A stretch of DNA of 64,000 bases from Levilactobacillus brevis (GTDB lineage Bacteria > Bacillota > Bacilli > Lactobacillales > Lactobacillaceae), in contig CP032931.1 in NCBI GenBank assembly GCA_003666485.1, positions 868,001-932,000 of the forward strand. Direction: 5' to 3'. The notes under the pieces are model-generated. The model made no database searches. It was not told where the DNA came from and worked only from the letters and a program-made list of their open reading frames with translations. Both the position numbers and the translations under genes were made by a program. Shown piece by piece: positions 62,601 through 64,000 of the stretch; positions within the stretch are counted from its first letter, which is position 1; each line of letters begins with the position of its first letter.

Positions 62601-62801
62601 CGGCAAGCCATTACGTCAGGGATGCAAGGCATGGTCGGTCAAGCGCTGTGGGTCTTAGCACTCTTTACCATCATTGGTTTATCCCTGCTGTGGCCAACGA
62701 TGGTTTGGCTCCAGAAGAAGCATCTCATGGGCAAGTCACAATTGGATGATAATCAGAAGCTCCAAGCAGTTGAAGATCCAAATTCCAATTCACATTCATA
62801 A
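59637..62801 (+). CDS. YhgE/Pip domain membrane protein
   Basis: 1054 aa from GTG 59637 (AGGGAG 9 nt upstream; a TTG at 59628 in frame abuts that RBS). TM1 near residue 12-35, then the YhgE/Pip domain (GSLPVAVVNQDKPVTYQGQK, YYTIITIPKNFSANAAT). A very long extracellular stalk (~190-820) of 'LxxGxxxLxxG' heptad-like repeats (SGVGQYTSGVNQF and so on). C-terminal ABC-2-like five-TM region (~855-1030). Homologues include the phage infection protein Pip of Lactococcus, needed for adsorption of c2-type phages, and EsaA-like factors. Residues ~385-620 form an inserted Ala/Gln/Ser coiled-coil segment with AT-leaning codons. Confidence 0.9.
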   Translation: MNMIKGEWNYIRHNRLILISVLAIMFIPFLYSIFFLKSVWDPYGETGSLPVAVVNQDKPVTYQGQKLNVGDQTVTNLKKNHQLGWKFVSAKTAADGLKHHKYYTIITIPKNFSANAATALDAHPKKMTFTYKTNGSANYIAQVMSEVGSSKLDSQIRAKVTKAYAQATFKQIYAVGKGMDKAAKGSAKLKDGTVTLTDGLNTYTTGVHTLNNGLQEMKTSVTPLANGIQKLTTGASTLQSGLSTYTSGVGQFASGVDTYTSGVGQYTSGVNQFTGGVSKLSAGMPKLTAGTSQLASGANSLKSGTYKYVDGVYTLNSGVKTLGKGSTSLASGVTKLADGSKTLNSGLSTLSGNSSTLNSGASQLAVGATNLKDGINTLEGQLASLTSDETAKELEKAKALVAALQQLQGSGLDTSAADIYSDAKSLAAAQQELAQAMATEKATAEKLKQEANSNSSTTAPAAVTGVTSVKEATSAAEATADKIASSAGDSEAVKTNTKLLKEQLARISAATAAVKSDNTTSGNTSSNISNTAIDLTTAQANVEAAYAKLTETVRGTMTSLQQLQLSAVQSEAVGTLLSQDPSELNSVLSNLSAQITQLQGLTTTEAKQKLKALSDGAAELSAGASQLSTKLPEYTSGVDKAFAGSTQLNDGLATLNSQVPTLTNGVTQIMNGTAKLAKNGGTLKSGSKQVASGANQLNSGLKTAASGVNQLNANTGKLTAAGNKLNANTPKLTAAGNKLMSASSQLNNGAGQLSSGLNTLNGKIPTLTSGVNQLADGSQQLDNNSNKLMQGANQLKNGNGTLAKSLKSGADQIQNQPLTSKTADMFAAPTNLKHESYSYVPNYGHALAPYVLSVALYVGALVFNFAFPIRKVSREDGTATGWYLSKVSIGAVEGLAMGVIEPVLMMLGGLTVDHPGQMILISIFFAEASMFIVMFLSMLLDNPGRFIAMVLLMLQLGGSGGTFPMEVTNHFYNIVHPFLPMTYSILGFRQAITSGMQGMVGQALWVLALFTIIGLSLLWPTMVWLQKKHLMGKSQLDDNQKLQAVEDPNSNSHS

Positions 62802-62812
62802 AATAACGGAAG

Positions 62813-62845
62813 CGTCGTAAAGCCACTGGTTTTGCGGCGTTTTTT
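62813..62845 (+). terminator. Terminator of the YhgE/Pip gene
   Basis: CGTCGTAAAGCC / GGTTTTGCGGCG with ACT loop and T6. Confidence 0.85.
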
Positions 62846-62886
62846 GCGTATAATGGATGCCATTGAGAGAAAAGAGGGACCTAGAC

Positions 62887-63381
62887 ATGTCAGTCAGTTT
62901 TCGCTTAGCAACAGCCGCGGATCAACCGCGCATCGTCGAGATTTATAACCAAGCCATCGCCACCAAGGGAAGTACCGCGGACCTGACAGTGACCACCGTT
63001 GCCCAACGCCAATCGTGGTTCGCCGAATTTTCCGCCGATCATTTTCCGCTGTGGGTAATCGCAGATGAGGGCCGAGTCGTCGGTTACGTGGGGTTGGAAC
63101 CCTACAGTGATCGCGCAGCCTACGCCCAAACGGCCGAAATTGCCCTGTATCTAGCTTCCGAGGCCCAGGGCCATCACTTGGGTGGCCAGGCCATCCAATG
63201 GGCTGAGAGCGCCGGGAAACGGCTGGGACTGCACGCCATTATTTCGCGAATTTTTGGGCACAATCAGGCGAGTCGTCATTTATTTGAGAAACACGGTTAT
63301 GAGCACTGGGGCCACTTGCCAGCAATCGCTGACATGCAAGGCTTTAGCGCTGATTTGGAAGTCTACGGCAAGCATTTCTAG
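62887..63381 (+). CDS. GNAT family acetyltransferase (phosphinothricin-type)
   Basis: 164 aa from ATG 62887 (GAGGG upstream). Family start VSFRLATAADQPRIVEIYNQAIATKGSTAD is typical of the Pat/YncA group; acetyl-CoA motif A around EIALYLASEAQGHHLGGQAIQWAE (Q/R-x-x-G-x-G/A loop replaced by EAQGHHLG), then HAIISRIFGHNQASRHLFEKHGYEHWGHL. Substrate unknown: amino-acid-like toxic analogues or a metabolite. Single gene. Confidence 0.88.
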   Translation: MSVSFRLATAADQPRIVEIYNQAIATKGSTADLTVTTVAQRQSWFAEFSADHFPLWVIADEGRVVGYVGLEPYSDRAAYAQTAEIALYLASEAQGHHLGGQAIQWAESAGKRLGLHAIISRIFGHNQASRHLFEKHGYEHWGHLPAIADMQGFSADLEVYGKHF

Positions 63382-63583
63382 GGAGCCGTTAGGGATGAAA
63401 ATTCGCTGGTTTTTTTCACAAACTTTTAATTAAACCGGGGTAGATTGCGGATTCTCTTTGCTAAATATCAGAAGTGTTATATGAAAATAGCATGAAACAT
63501 GTTAAAATATCATCGTGTGGTTTTATCATGTAAACCCATTAACTTGCTTCATATCTCAGAGTATTCGACGGAGGCAAACATTC

Positions 63584-64000
63584 TTGAATAAACGACGGCC
63601 AAACCCCAAGCAGGTGCCGGACCCCAATGAACCCTTATGGCGGTCGACGCTGCGGGTAGCCATGCCCCTTAATTTGAGTTACATTCCGATTGGGCTGGCT
63701 TGTGGGATTTTGCTACACGCGGCAGGGTTCAATACCTTACTGACTGGATTGGTTTCAATCTTGATCTTTTCTGGTGGGGCACAATTTTTAATTGCCACGA
63801 TGTTGACCATTAATTCCCCACTACTTTCAATTGTTTTGATGTTGTTCTTTTTGGAATTACGGTATGCATTACTGAGTTCGAGTTTATCGCCTTACTTAAA
63901 AGGCCAGTCCAATCGCTTCTTATTTGCGTTTGCGATTTCTTTAAACGATGAAAATTACGCCATTAACTACTTAAAATTTGCCACGGATAAAAAGTGGACG
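63584..64000 (+). CDS. azlC: AzlC family branched-chain amino acid permease, 3' end outside window
   Basis: 139 codons open to the window edge. Start TTG with GGAGG 9 nt ahead. Cytosolic start NKRRPNPKQVPDPNEPLWRS, then LRVAMPLNLSYIPIGLACGILLHAAG, TGLVSILIFSGGAQFLIATML, LMLFFLELRYALLSSSLSPYL and FAISLNDENYAIN, as in AzlC, the large subunit of the AzlCD exporter of branched-chain amino acids. azlD is expected just beyond the window. The preceding 200 bases hold a promoter-like TTAAAATAT and a CATGAAACATG dyad. Confidence 0.88.
   Translation, partial: MNKRRPNPKQVPDPNEPLWRSTLRVAMPLNLSYIPIGLACGILLHAAGFNTLLTGLVSILIFSGGAQFLIATMLTINSPLLSIVLMLFFLELRYALLSSSLSPYLKGQSNRFLFAFAISLNDENYAINYLKFATDKKWT

Overview
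The window looks like chromosome of a Levilactobacillus species (Lactobacillus brevis group). Four genes encode proteins with the conserved N-terminal region I associate with L. brevis S-layer proteins (signal peptide, then '[17 protein letters not shown]'). The run rsmG-noc-parA-parB-DUF951-ychF-DUF1129 is the usual Lactobacillaceae origin-proximal arrangement, so oriC is probably close but is not seen here. I see no rRNA, tRNA, CRISPR array or prophage.

Layout. 0-4.2 kb: 3' part of an S-layer gene and a YfhO-type membrane glycosyltransferase. 4.5-20.9 kb: an accessory, defence-like region. It holds a SLATT membrane protein plus reverse transcriptase pair, an ImmA/IrrE peptidase, an OLD-like ATPase plus PD-(D/E)XK-like pair, an unrecognised 280-aa protein, a second S-layer gene in inverted orientation, a small secreted protein, a secreted tyrosine phosphatase, a toxSAS-like alarmone synthetase paired with a Panacea-domain antitoxin, and a lone AAA ATPase. 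21.6-24.6 kb: two tandem S-layer paralogues. 24.6-29 kb: small regulators (XRE-like, ComK-like, MarR) and hypothetical genes. 29.6-36.5 kb: an NAD(P)-binding protein, then a nucleoside/purine salvage group (degenerate phosphopentomutase homologue, CNT transporter, NCS2 permease, nucleoside hydrolase). 37-43.8 kb: phosphoesterase and the rsmG-noc-parA-parB-ychF block. 44.8-53.6 kb: two copies of a cassette made of a secreted Lys-rich protein and a GT-C membrane protein, separated by a complete IS1380-family element, followed by a third GT-C-like protein. 53.7-64 kb: guaB, a response regulator/kinase/DD-carboxypeptidase operon, a YhgE/Pip protein, a GNAT acetyltransferase and the start of an AzlC permease.

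The most interesting part is the 5-19 kb island. Three separate two-gene modules there have the shape of phage-defence or toxin-antitoxin systems. Two of its transcription units, the SLATT-RT pair and the 280-aa gene, share an unusual AT-rich palindrome upstream. Between the conserved blocks lie at least six copies of a palindromic repeat of about 195 bp and a second degenerate repeat family; these fill most of the long gene-free stretches.
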